From positions 372,001-436,000 of the forward strand of contig NZ_JBIYZW010000001.1 of the NCBI RefSeq assembly GCF_044628455.1: DNA of 64,000 nt, read 5' to 3'. The position numbers were made by a program, and so were the translations under genes. The notes under the pieces are model-generated. The model saw only the letters and a program-made list of their open reading frames with translations, did no database searches and was not told where the DNA came from. Positions 49,870 to 56,422 of the stretch are shown one piece after another (positions within the stretch are counted from its first letter, which is position 1; each line of letters opens with the position of its first letter). The stretch comes from Solirubrum sp044628455 (GTDB lineage: Bacteria > Bacteroidota > Bacteroidia > Cytophagales > Hymenobacteraceae).

Positions 49870-51171
49870 ATGGCCAACCGCCTCAAACCCCTACCGCACG
49901 CCGTCTGGCAAGCCGAGCAAGCCCGCATAGTCCTGGCAGCAGCCCGGCGCGTCGACTGGCGCCGCATGTCGCCCAAAGAGCAGGTGAATTACCTGTTCAG
50001 CGTACAGGGCCCGCTGCCCGTCATTGACGCCCACTTCGGCGAAGACTCGGCCCTGGCGCAGTTTTACCGCCACTGCGCCCACGAAAAAACCTGGGAGCAG
50101 CGCGACCGGTGCGCCGCCCTGCTGCGGGGGCTGGCCGCCAAGCGCAGCACCCTGCTATGGCGGCCCGAGCTGGCCCCGGCCCTGGCCGCGGTAGCCGACT
50201 TTCAGCGCCACCGCTGCCGGGAGCTGGCCGACTGGCAGCCCCGCTCCCGGAATCCCTTCCGGCAGCTGGAAAGCCTGGTGCGCCACCTCTTCGACCAGTA
50301 CGGCGACGTACCGGCCTGGATTATCAACTCCTGGACCGCCGGCCGCCTCCACGACGGCCTCAACATCGCCGACCTGACGGTGCACCTGGGCCGGGGCGGG
50401 GCGCTGCGCACCTTCCACCGGCTGCCGGTGAAGCTTACCCGCAAGGTGGAGCACCACCTGCGCCTGGCGCCGGCGGGCTACACTTTCCTGCAGGCCCTGC
50501 GCTACGCCCAGCTCGCCGCCCGCGAGCTGCCTCAGTGGCTCGGGCCGGTGCTCGACTCCCGCCTGGGCCGCTGCCTGGAGCGCGACGACGAGTTCTGGCT
50601 GCGGGTGGTGGAGTTCTTCGCCGCCGCGCCCATGGTCGACCCCTACCAGCTCGGACCGGTGTGCGACTGGATTCACCGCAAGCGCAGCGTGGGCATCGGC
50701 GACGAGCCGGCCCAGCCGGGCTTTTCGCTGAAAGGCCGCTCGATGCAGAGCGTGCTGGAGCAAACGGCCAAGTGGCACCGCCAGCTGGCCAAAGCCGCTC
50801 ACCGCCAGCCCGACAACGAGCCGGCGCACAGCACCACCTGGGAGCCGCTGCCGGTGCAGGATTTTGCCGGCGGCAGCAAGTGCAAGGTGCGCATCACCCA
50901 GCTGCTCAGCTACTGGGACCTCATCGACGAGGGGCGCGCCCTGCGGCACTGCGTGGCCTCCTACCTCGGCGCCTGCCAGCGGGGGCGCAGCGGCATCTTT
51001 TCGCTCACGCTGGATGGCTCCCGGGCCCTTACCCTGGAGGTGCAGGCCAACCGCACCGTGGTGCAAGCCCGGGGCCTGCTCAACCGGCGCCTCAACGAGG
51101 AGGAACTGGGCTGGGTGCAGCGCTGGGCCACCGATAACCGCCTGCTGATTCCCAAGCACCTGTTTGGGTAA
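49870..51171 (+). CDS. PcfJ-like protein upstream of Ro60
   Basis: 433-residue basic protein of the PcfJ-like family, named for a conjugative-plasmid protein of unknown biochemical function. The C-terminal signature is ITQLLSYWDLIDEGRALRHCVASYLGACQRGRSGIFSLTLDG, with the conserved HCV...Y...C motif, preceded by a helical region. No signal or membrane segment. It is followed by Ro60 after a structured 182-bp leader. The pairing suggests a role in Ro60/RtcB RNA metabolism, but this is an inference from neighbourhood only. Confidence 0.75.
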   Translation: MANRLKPLPHAVWQAEQARIVLAAARRVDWRRMSPKEQVNYLFSVQGPLPVIDAHFGEDSALAQFYRHCAHEKTWEQRDRCAALLRGLAAKRSTLLWRPELAPALAAVADFQRHRCRELADWQPRSRNPFRQLESLVRHLFDQYGDVPAWIINSWTAGRLHDGLNIADLTVHLGRGGALRTFHRLPVKLTRKVEHHLRLAPAGYTFLQALRYAQLAARELPQWLGPVLDSRLGRCLERDDEFWLRVVEFFAAAPMVDPYQLGPVCDWIHRKRSVGIGDEPAQPGFSLKGRSMQSVLEQTAKWHRQLAKAAHRQPDNEPAHSTTWEPLPVQDFAGGSKCKVRITQLLSYWDLIDEGRALRHCVASYLGACQRGRSGIFSLTLDGSRALTLEVQANRTVVQARGLLNRRLNEEELGWVQRWATDNRLLIPKHLFG

Positions 51172-51204
51172 TCACCTGAGAATACTGTTCCGCCGGGCGT
51201 AGCC

Positions 51205-51300
51205 GGGGTACTCCGTGCAATGGTGCCGGATGGTAGTAAGGGAAGACTACCGATCCAGCGGAGTGCTTCAGCTGCGCCCGACCGGACGACCGGCACCGCC
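51205..51300 (+). promoter_or_regulatory. Structured leader upstream of Ro60
   Basis: The 182-bp region before Ro60 can fold: GGTGCCGG (51222-51229) pairs with CCGGCACC (51290-51297), enclosing a perfect 6-bp hairpin (51232-51237 with 51246-51251); as an alternative fold, ACTCCG (51210-51215) pairs with CGGAGT (51259-51264). GGTGCCG also begins the 5' block of the downstream Y RNAs, so Ro60 might bind its own leader. No recognised riboswitch. Confidence 0.45.
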
Positions 51301-51353
51301 GCCGTACTGCCCGAAAATCAATTGTTCACCACCTCATTATCTCCCCACTTACT

Positions 51354-52883
51354 ATGCGCTTCAACTTTGGATTCCGCAAAAACAAGCCGGCCGACGTGGT
51401 GAACCACGCGGGCGCGGCGGCCTACTCCCTCACCCCCCAGCTGGAGCTGTACGCCGCCGTAGCCACGGCCGCGCTCAGCGACCAGTTCTACGAAAAAGCC
51501 GATACCCGCCTGCAGCGCCTGCGCGAGCTGGTGGCCAAAAACGAGCCGCTCTTCGTGGCCCGGCTGGCCGTGTACGCCCGCGAAAAGATGCACCTGCGCA
51601 CCGTGCCGCTGGTGCTGGCCGTGGAGCTGGCCCGCCTGCACCGCGGCGACAACCTGGTGAGCCGTCTGGTAGCCCGCGTGGTGCAGCGCGCCGACGAGAT
51701 TACCGAGCTGCTGGCCTTCTACGCCCTGGCCAACCAGCGCCAGGGGCCGAAGCAGCTGAACCGCCTCTCCAAGCAGCTGCAAAAAGGACTGGCCCTGGCT
51801 TTCAACCGCTTCGACGGCTACCAGCTGGCCAAGTACGACCGCGCCGGGCAGGTGCGCCTGCGCGACGCCCTGTTCCTGGTGCACCCGCAGGCCAAAAGCC
51901 CCGAGCAGCAGCAGCTGTTCGACCAGCTGGTGCGCGGCGAGCTGCCCACGCCCTACACCTGGGAAACCGAGCTGTCGGCCCTGGGCCAGCAAACCTTCAC
52001 TTCGGATGCGGCGCGGCAGACGGCCGTGCGCCAGAAGTGGGAGGAGCTGATCGGCAGCGGCAAGCTGGGCTACATGGCCCTGCTGCGTAACCTGCGCAAC
52101 ATCCTCGAAGCCGAAGTATCGGCCGGGGCCATTGCGCAGCTGACGGCAGCCCTGACCGACGAGCGGGCGGTGGCGCGCAGCAAGCAGCTGCCCTTCCGCT
52201 ACCTGGCGGCCTACCGCGAACTGCTCACGTTGCGCTCCGGCCACGTAGCGGGCATCCTCGCGGCGCTGGAAACGGCCATAGCTCACTCCACGCAGAACCT
52301 GCGCGGCTTCGGGCCCGACACCCGCGTGGTGGTGGCCTGCGACGTGTCGGGCTCCATGCAGCAGCCGATTTCGCCGCGCAGCAAAGTGCTGCTCTACGAC
52401 GTGGGCCTGGTGCTCGGAATGCTGCTGCAGCGCCGCTGCCAGCACGTGGTAACCGGCATGTTCGGCGACCGGTGGAAGCGCGTGCCGCTGCCCCAGGACC
52501 GGGTGCTGGGCAACGTGCAGGAACTGTACCGCCGCGAAGGCGAGGTGGGCTACAGCACCAACGGCCACCTGGTGGTGCAGGATTTGATTCGCCACAACGA
52601 GCGGGTGGACAAGGTGATGATTTTCACCGACTGCCAGCTCTGGAACAGCACCGGCGACGGCCACGACCTGGCTCAGGCCTGGCGCCAGTACCGCCGCACG
52701 GTGGCGCCCCGGGCCCGCCTGTACCTGTTCGACCTGGCCGGCCACGGCCACGCCCCGCTGGACGTGCGCGAGCCGGACGGCGTGGCGCTCATCGCCGGCT
52801 GGTCCGACAAAGTGTTCGACGTGCTGCAGGCGCTGGAAAACGGCGGCTCGGCCCTCACTGAAATCGAAACAATAGATCTGTAA
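51354..52883 (+). CDS. rsr: Ro60/Rsr ortholog (TROVE and vWA domains)
   Basis: 509-residue ring-shaped RNA-binding protein. The TROVE HEAT-repeat domain spans ~10-320 (QLELYAAVATAALSD, LVAKNEPLFVARLAVYAREKMHLRTVPLVLAVELAR, NRFDGYQLAKYDRAGQVRLRDALFLVHP); the vWA domain spans ~325-500 with a complete MIDAS start DVSGSM and IFTDCQLW. Bacterial Ro60 binds Y RNAs, tethers RNA exonucleases and assists RNA quality control under stress. Six Y-RNA-like units and an RtcB ligase follow directly, the same partners as in the rsr-yrl-rtcBA locus of Salmonella. Confidence 0.95.
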   Translation: MRFNFGFRKNKPADVVNHAGAAAYSLTPQLELYAAVATAALSDQFYEKADTRLQRLRELVAKNEPLFVARLAVYAREKMHLRTVPLVLAVELARLHRGDNLVSRLVARVVQRADEITELLAFYALANQRQGPKQLNRLSKQLQKGLALAFNRFDGYQLAKYDRAGQVRLRDALFLVHPQAKSPEQQQLFDQLVRGELPTPYTWETELSALGQQTFTSDAARQTAVRQKWEELIGSGKLGYMALLRNLRNILEAEVSAGAIAQLTAALTDERAVARSKQLPFRYLAAYRELLTLRSGHVAGILAALETAIAHSTQNLRGFGPDTRVVVACDVSGSMQQPISPRSKVLLYDVGLVLGMLLQRRCQHVVTGMFGDRWKRVPLPQDRVLGNVQELYRREGEVGYSTNGHLVVQDLIRHNERVDKVMIFTDCQLWNSTGDGHDLAQAWRQYRRTVAPRARLYLFDLAGHGHAPLDVREPDGVALIAGWSDKVFDVLQALENGGSALTEIETIDL

Positions 52884-52892
52884 ACCCACGCG

Positions 52893-52950
52893 GTTGGGGG
52901 CGGCAGCATAGTCAAGCGGGCTGCCGCTCCCGCGCTACCAACTCTTTTTC
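52893..52950 (+). terminator. Hairpin terminator of the Ro60 mRNA
   Basis: A 12-bp stem (52896-52907 with 52920-52931, one G-U) is the core of the hairpin; alternatively a base pairing GTTGG (52893) with CCAAC (52938) can form. The structure is followed by CTTTTT (about 52944-52949). It ends the Ro60 message before the RNA array, implying that the array has its own promoter in 52950-52993, where I see no clear -7 box. Confidence 0.65.
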
Positions 52951-52993
52951 GTCATGAAACCCACATAATCAACCTTTCTGCTGACCGATTCAC

Positions 52994-53141
52994 TTGGCCG
53001 GGTGCCGTAAACGGGCGCTGCTTCGTGGTTTGGTTTTCGGGTGCAGCGCAACGGTTGCTGCACCGCGCAGGTTCGAATCCTGCTGCCGGCGTCCAGCCCG
53101 CAAACGAAAACGTGGCGCACGTTACCGGTTGCCCCGGCCAA
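52994..53141 (+). ncRNA. Y RNA-like gene 1 of 6
   Basis: 148-nt unit. Terminal stem 52994-53002/53133-53141 (9 bp, perfect). 5' block GGTGCCGTAA at 53001 followed by 8 nt and TGCTTCG; 3' element GTTGCCCC. Inner stem of 9 pairs with one mismatch (AACG-G-GCGC with GCGC-A-CGTT). Distal region: a 7-bp hairpin (53041-53047/53057-53063, 9-nt loop) precedes a canonical T-arm (53067-53083, loop TTCGAAT). The permuted D-arm of units 2, 3 and 5 is missing, so the tRNA-like head is degenerate or arranged differently. Confidence 0.85.
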
Positions 53142-53163
53142 CGAATTGAGTCAGCATGGCATA

Positions 53164-53323
53164 CAGCCAGTCGGGTGTCGTAGAGAAGCGCTACTTCGGG
53201 TCACAAGTTCGAATCTTGTTTGCCTGACAGCCGCTCCCGGCTGCGGGCAATAGCTCAGTTGGTAGAGCAGAGCGGCCCACGGGCCGTACGTTACGCTTGT
53301 CGCCTCATTACCCCGGCTGGCTG
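53164..53323 (+). ncRNA. Y RNA-like gene 2 of 6, with permuted tRNA module
   Basis: 160 nt. Terminal stem 53164-53175/53312-53323, 12 continuous pairs (one G-U). 5' block GGTGTCGTAG at 53174, 8 nt, TACTTCG; 3' element ATTACCCC; inner stem GAGAAGCG with CGCTTGTC (7 of 8). tRNA module in permuted order: T-arm 53203-53219 (5-bp stem, TTCGAAT loop), acceptor-like 7-bp stem 53220-53226/53244-53250 closed by an extra hairpin, then TA and the D-arm 53251-53269 (GCTC/GAGC stem, AGTTGGTA loop). Dimensions equal those of a tRNA elbow. No anticodon arm. Confidence 0.9.
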
Positions 53324-53330
53324 AAGCCAT

Positions 53331-53474
53331 TCCATCGGGTGCCGTAGCTCAGCCTTACTTCGCGCCATTACCGCCCAGGTCGCGGGTTCGAATCCCGCCC
53401 GCCGGCCTTTCGGGACCGGCGGTAGCTCAGTCAGATAGAGCAGGACAGGCCGGGCGCCCAGTTGCCCCGATGGA
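53331..53474 (+). ncRNA. Y RNA-like gene 3 of 6, with permuted tRNA module
   Basis: 144 nt. Terminal stem 53331-53339/53466-53474 (9 bp). 5' block GGTGCCGTAG at 53338, 8 nt, TACTTCG; 3' element GTTGCCCC; inner stem GCTCAGCC with GGCCGGGC (one mismatch, one G-U). T-arm 53382-53398 (GCGGG stem), acceptor-like stem CCGCCGG/CCGGCGG (53399-53405/53416-53422, 10-nt loop), TA, D-arm to 53442 (GCTC/GAGC). The cleanest permuted tRNA module of the array. Confidence 0.92.
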
Positions 53475-53482
53475 TTTTCTCA

Positions 53483-53630
53483 CTGTTTACCAGGTGCCGT
53501 AGGAGGGCGTTACTTCGGCGAGACCTTCGGGTTGAGCGGGTTCAACTCCCGCAGCCTGCCGCTTCGGCAGCAGGTGGCGCACCTGATCCGTGCGCCAACA
53601 GCGCCTCCCCGCCGTTGCCCCGGTAAGCAG
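53483..53630 (+). ncRNA. Y RNA-like gene 4 of 6, D-arm replaced by a hairpin
   Basis: 148 nt. Terminal stem 53483-53491/53622-53630 (9 bp, one G-U). 5' block GGTGCCGTAG at 53493, 8 nt, TACTTCG; 3' element GTTGCCCC; inner stem GGAGG with CCTCC extended by CG/CG past a bulge. T-arm 53536-53552 with loop TTCAACT. It is followed by the hairpin CTGCCG/CGGCAG where the acceptor stem would be, and by CAGGTG-GCG-CACCTG in place of the D-arm. Ends in CTTG and a T6 run. Confidence 0.88.
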
Positions 53631-53639
53631 CTTGTTTTT

Positions 53640-53770
53640 TGATTGGTGCCGTAGCGCAGCCATACTTCGCGATTGGACGATGGGGTCGTGGGTTCAAGTC
53701 CCACCTGCCCGCGGGCAGTAGCTCAGGTGGTTAGAGCACATATGTAGGCTGCGCGCCTGTTGCCCGATCA
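53640..53770 (+). ncRNA. Y RNA-like gene 5 of 6, with permuted tRNA module
   Basis: 131 nt. Terminal stem 53640-53646/53764-53770 (7 bp, one G-U). 5' block GGTGCCGTAG at 53645, 8 nt, TACTTCG; 3' element GTTGCCCG. The inner stem is perfect (GCGCAGCC 53654-53661 with GGCTGCGC 53747-53754) and continues as TAC/GTA past a bulged A, so the conserved TAC is base-paired. T-arm 53688-53704 (GTGGG stem), acceptor-like CTGCCC-GC-GGGCAG (53705-53718), TA, and a D-arm to 53739 with the loop AGGTGGTTA and GAGC. Confidence 0.9.
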
Positions 53771-53781
53771 TGTTTTGCGGG

Positions 53782-53877
53782 CAGGCCCAGGTGTCGTAGG
53801 AGGGTCATACTTCGGGCCGGGGAGGAAGCACATTCCTTTCCGGCATAGCAGACCCCCGCCGGTTACCCCTGGCCTGG
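53782..53877 (+). ncRNA. Y RNA-like gene 6 of 6, compact, without tRNA module
   Basis: 96 nt. Terminal stem of nine pairs with one bulge (53782-53791/53868-53876). 5' block GGTGTCGTAG at 53790, 8 nt, TACTTCG; 3' element GTTACCCC; inner stem GGGTC/GACCC. No T-arm or D-arm: the distal part is a simple interrupted hairpin (CCGG.AGGAA / TTCCT.CCGG). It keeps the presumed Ro60-binding part only, like a minimal Y RNA. Confidence 0.8.
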
Positions 53878-53962
53878 TCCCCGCCCCGCGGCCGGATGCC
53901 ATAGGTCCGCGCTCCTTCTGCTGACCGTTCATCAGCCCTGAAACCAGCGCGAACCATCCGTT

Positions 53963-53986
53963 GCTCCGGCTTTTCGCGGAGTTTTT
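53963..53986 (+). terminator. Terminator at the end of the Y RNA array
   Basis: CTCCG (53964-53968) pairs with CGGAG (53977-53981), extended by one G-U pair, followed by TTTTT. It lies between the last RNA unit and the first RtcB gene. Confidence 0.7.
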
Positions 53987-54000
53987 CTTCATCAGCGGCC

Positions 54001-54032
54001 GGCGGTGGCACCACTTACTGGGTGCCGCCGCC
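54001..54032 (+). promoter_or_regulatory. Leader hairpin of the first RtcB gene
   Basis: A 12-bp stem (54001-54012 with 54021-54032, one G-U) around the 8-nt loop ACTTACTG lies 47 bp upstream of the RtcB start, after the terminator. The 3' arm begins GGTGCCG, as do the Y RNA 5' blocks. It could be a Ro60 contact, a translation regulator or a processing signal. Confidence 0.5.
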
Positions 54033-54079
54033 TCGCAACCCGGAAGCCCAACGCGCTTCCGTTCATGCAACTTCTCATT

Positions 54080-55483
54080 ATGGCACAACAACTACGCGGC
54101 AACGACTTGCGGGAACTGGGTTTCCCGGAAGGCCGCGCCATCGGGCTGGCACTGGCCCAACTGCAGCGCAAGCACCTGAAGCGACTCTCGCAGACGGATC
54201 AGCTGGCCCTGCTCAAATTGATTCTGCAAACCCCCAACAACTTCCTCACCGACCTCGACTGGAGCCACACGGCGGCGGCTTTGCTGCCCCCGCCCCGCCG
54301 CCACATCGAGCTGACGGCGCGCAAGGACTACGTCACCTTTGGCAGCGAGTACATCGAGCCGGGCGCGGTGCACCAGATGGAAACGGCCATGAAGCTGCCC
54401 GTCACCGTGGGCGGCGCGCTGATGCCCGACGCCCACTACGGCTACGGCCTGCCCATCGGTGGGGTGCTGGCCACCGACAACGCCGTGATTCCCTACGCCG
54501 TGGGCGTGGATATCGGCTGCCGCATGGCCTTGTCTATCTTCCCGCTGCCGCCGCTCTACCTCATGCAGCGGGTGCAGGAGCTGAAGAACGTGCTGCTGGC
54601 CACCACCAAATTCGGCAACCGCGACGGGTTTCGGCACGGGCAGAAGCTGGGCCACGAGGTGCTGGAGCGCGACGAGTTCCGCAGCATTCCGTTTCTGCGC
54701 AACAAGCAGGAAACCGCGGCGGCTCAGATCGGCACCTCCGGCTCCGGCAACCACTTCGTGGAGTTCGGCATCGTGGAAATCCTCGACCCGACCAACGAAA
54801 TGGGCGTGCCCGTGGGCCAGTACCTGGGGCTGCTCTCGCACAGCGGCTCGCGCGGCCTGGGCGCCGGCGTGGCCAACCACTACACCAAGCTGGCCATGGA
54901 CACCTGCCAGCTGCCCGCCGAAGCCAAGCACCTGGCCTGGCTTACCCTCGACGCAGAGGGCGGGCAGGAATACTGGGCGGCCATGAACCTGGCCGGTGAC
55001 TACGCCTCGGCCTGCCACCACCAGATTCACCAGCGCGTGGCCAAGGCCCTGGGCGAGCGGCCCCTGGCGAAAGTGGAAAATCACCACAACTTCGCCTGGA
55101 AGGAGCGCCTCGCCGACGGCCGCGAGGTCATCGTGCACCGCAAGGGCGCCACGCCCGCTGGCGCGGGCGTGCTGGGCGTGATTCCCGGCTCGATGACGGC
55201 GCCCGGCTTCATCGTGCGGGGCCGTGGCGCGGCCGAGTCGCTGTCGTCGGCCTCGCACGGAGCGGGCCGGCTCATGTCGCGCACCCGGGCCAAGGCCGAG
55301 CTGGGCGAGGCCGAAGTGCGCCGCCACCTGCAGGCCCACGGCGTGGAGCTTATCGGCGGCGGCCTCGACGAGGCGCCCATGGCCTACAAGGACATCTTCG
55401 CCGTGATGCAAAGCCAGCAGGAGCTGGTGGACGTGCTGGGCACCTTCACGCCCAAAATTGTGCGCATGGACGGCGGGGTGTAA
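54080..55483 (+). CDS. rtcB: RtcB-type RNA ligase 1, Ro60-linked
   Basis: 467-residue 3'-phosphate/5'-OH RNA ligase that seals broken RNAs, notably tRNAs, using GTP and Mn. The start at 54080 (MAQQLRGNDLRELGF) aligns with the second paralogue; an ATG five codons earlier (54065) is possible. Active-site features: GVDIGCRM with metal-binding Cys147, GTSGSGNHFVEFG, LLSHSGSRGLG, VENHHNFAWKE, VHRKGATPAG and the guanylation His393 in SASHGAGR. It has a ~65-residue N-terminal extension relative to E. coli RtcB. Situated 200 bp after the Y RNA array, as in other Ro60 loci. Confidence 0.95.
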   Translation: MAQQLRGNDLRELGFPEGRAIGLALAQLQRKHLKRLSQTDQLALLKLILQTPNNFLTDLDWSHTAAALLPPPRRHIELTARKDYVTFGSEYIEPGAVHQMETAMKLPVTVGGALMPDAHYGYGLPIGGVLATDNAVIPYAVGVDIGCRMALSIFPLPPLYLMQRVQELKNVLLATTKFGNRDGFRHGQKLGHEVLERDEFRSIPFLRNKQETAAAQIGTSGSGNHFVEFGIVEILDPTNEMGVPVGQYLGLLSHSGSRGLGAGVANHYTKLAMDTCQLPAEAKHLAWLTLDAEGGQEYWAAMNLAGDYASACHHQIHQRVAKALGERPLAKVENHHNFAWKERLADGREVIVHRKGATPAGAGVLGVIPGSMTAPGFIVRGRGAAESLSSASHGAGRLMSRTRAKAELGEAEVRRHLQAHGVELIGGGLDEAPMAYKDIFAVMQSQQELVDVLGTFTPKIVRMDGGV

Positions 55484-55562
55484 CCTCAGGTTGATGAAGC
55501 CCCATGTCCTTTCTGCCAAGCCCCGGTGCCCCCGCGCCGGGGCTTTTTGCCGTGCCACCGGC

Positions 55563-56132
55563 TCAGCCAGCGGCCGCGGTCAGCAGCTGGTCCAGCGCGG
55601 CGGCTTCGGTTTCGAGGGCCTCGGCCTGCAGGCGCAGCAGGTGGTACTGGGCACTCAGGTCAGCGGGCAGGGTGGTGGGCCGCAGGGCCAGCCAACGGTG
55701 CCGAAACCAATGGTGCCAGGCCGGCCAGTCCGTGCCCGCGGCGGGCTCGGCGGCGGGGGCGGGCGGCAGGCTGGCGCGCAGGGTGGGCAAGGCAGCGGCC
55801 CAGCGGGCGGCCAGAACCGCCTGCGCCTCGAAGGGCCGCAGCTGCCACCGCAGGCGCCGGGCATGGTGCTGGCAGTAGCGGAGGCGAGCTTCCAGGGGGC
55901 CGCGCTGCGGCGGGCCATAAGCGGGCGTCGTCAGCGGCTCGGCCGGCAGCAGTTCCCGCCACGGCTCCAGTTGCTGAGCCACCTCCATGGGCATGTACCG
56001 GTCGCCCGATTCGTAGCGGCTCAGCTGCGGCTGGGTCAGCCCCAGCCACATGGCCAGCTCGTGCTGAGAGAGGCCGAAATAACGGCGTACACGTTGCAGC
56101 AGCGAGTCGGAAAAGCGGGCGTTACGGGCCAT
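55563..56132 (-). CDS. XRE-family regulator between the two RtcB genes
   Basis: 189 residues. N-terminal HTH (SLLQRVRRYFGLSQHELAMWLGLTQPQLSRYESGDRYMPMEVAQQL) at ~10-55; the rest is a helical, Arg/Ala-rich domain ending in a coiled coil (LRLQAEALETEAAALDQLL) with no recognised family. Transcribed against both RtcB genes and divergent from RtcB 2. Repeated sites CTGRYATAAAT lie directly before its start, which suggests autoregulation and control of the second ligase. Confidence 0.85.
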   Translation of the reverse strand: MARNARFSDSLLQRVRRYFGLSQHELAMWLGLTQPQLSRYESGDRYMPMEVAQQLEPWRELLPAEPLTTPAYGPPQRGPLEARLRYCQHHARRLRWQLRPFEAQAVLAARWAAALPTLRASLPPAPAAEPAAGTDWPAWHHWFRHRWLALRPTTLPADLSAQYHLLRLQAEALETEAAALDQLLTAAAG

Positions 56133-56133
56133 A

Positions 56134-56230
56134 CTGGTATAAATGGAAGGTAATCATCGAAAATTTAGGCCACGCCCTGGCATAAATATCCACCCTTGAC
56201 ACGCTATTTATGTCAGCGCCTGGCATAAAT
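56134..56230. promoter_or_regulatory. Phased operator array CTGRYATAAAT, divergent region of XRE and RtcB 2
   Basis: Copies at 56134-56144 (CTGGTATAAAT), 56177-56187 and 56220-56230 (both CTGGCATAAAT) are spaced by exactly 43 bp, about four DNA turns; an inverted copy (ATTTATGTCAG) lies at 56206-56216. The region is AT-rich. Identical phasing and the adjacent XRE gene indicate co-operative binding by that regulator. Confidence 0.8.
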
Positions 56231-56422
56231 CATTCGTCATTCCAGACGGTATATGCCAAAGCAGTGCGGAAAGTCGGCTTGCTGAAATGGAGCGGTCATC
56301 CTGAGCGCTTCGCCGGAGCCGGGGCTTCGGCCCGCAGGTGGCCAAAGGCCGAATCGGCCTCGACGGTAACCCTGGCCGCGGCTCCTGCGCTACACCCGGT
56401 ACCATCCTTCCCCCGACCCACC

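Noticed and set aside
53041..53739. Canonical tRNA genes, suggested by several TTCGAAT T-loops and TAGCTCAG D-arms
   Set aside because: No anticodon arm lies between any D-arm and T-arm at normal distance. The order is T-arm, closed acceptor, D-arm, and each unit is bounded by its own terminal stem and the conserved GGTGYCGTAR block, so these are Y RNA-like genes.
52994..53877. CRISPR-like or simple tandem repeat array
   Set aside because: The repeated part is a 25-nt block with variable centre plus a distant 3' element, spacing differs from 98 to 173 bp, and the intervening DNA is self-complementary within each unit. No cas gene is present.
53768..54091. 107-codon minus-strand ORF between the Y RNA array and RtcB 1
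   Set aside because: It crosses Y RNA unit 6, the terminator and the RtcB leader hairpin; composition is random-like and no domain is visible.
56282..56320. TCATCCTGAGCGCTTCG-type dispersed repeat in the RtcB 2 leader
   Set aside because: The string resembles a repeat common in Bacteroidota, but only one short copy is visible in the window, too little to call a repeat.
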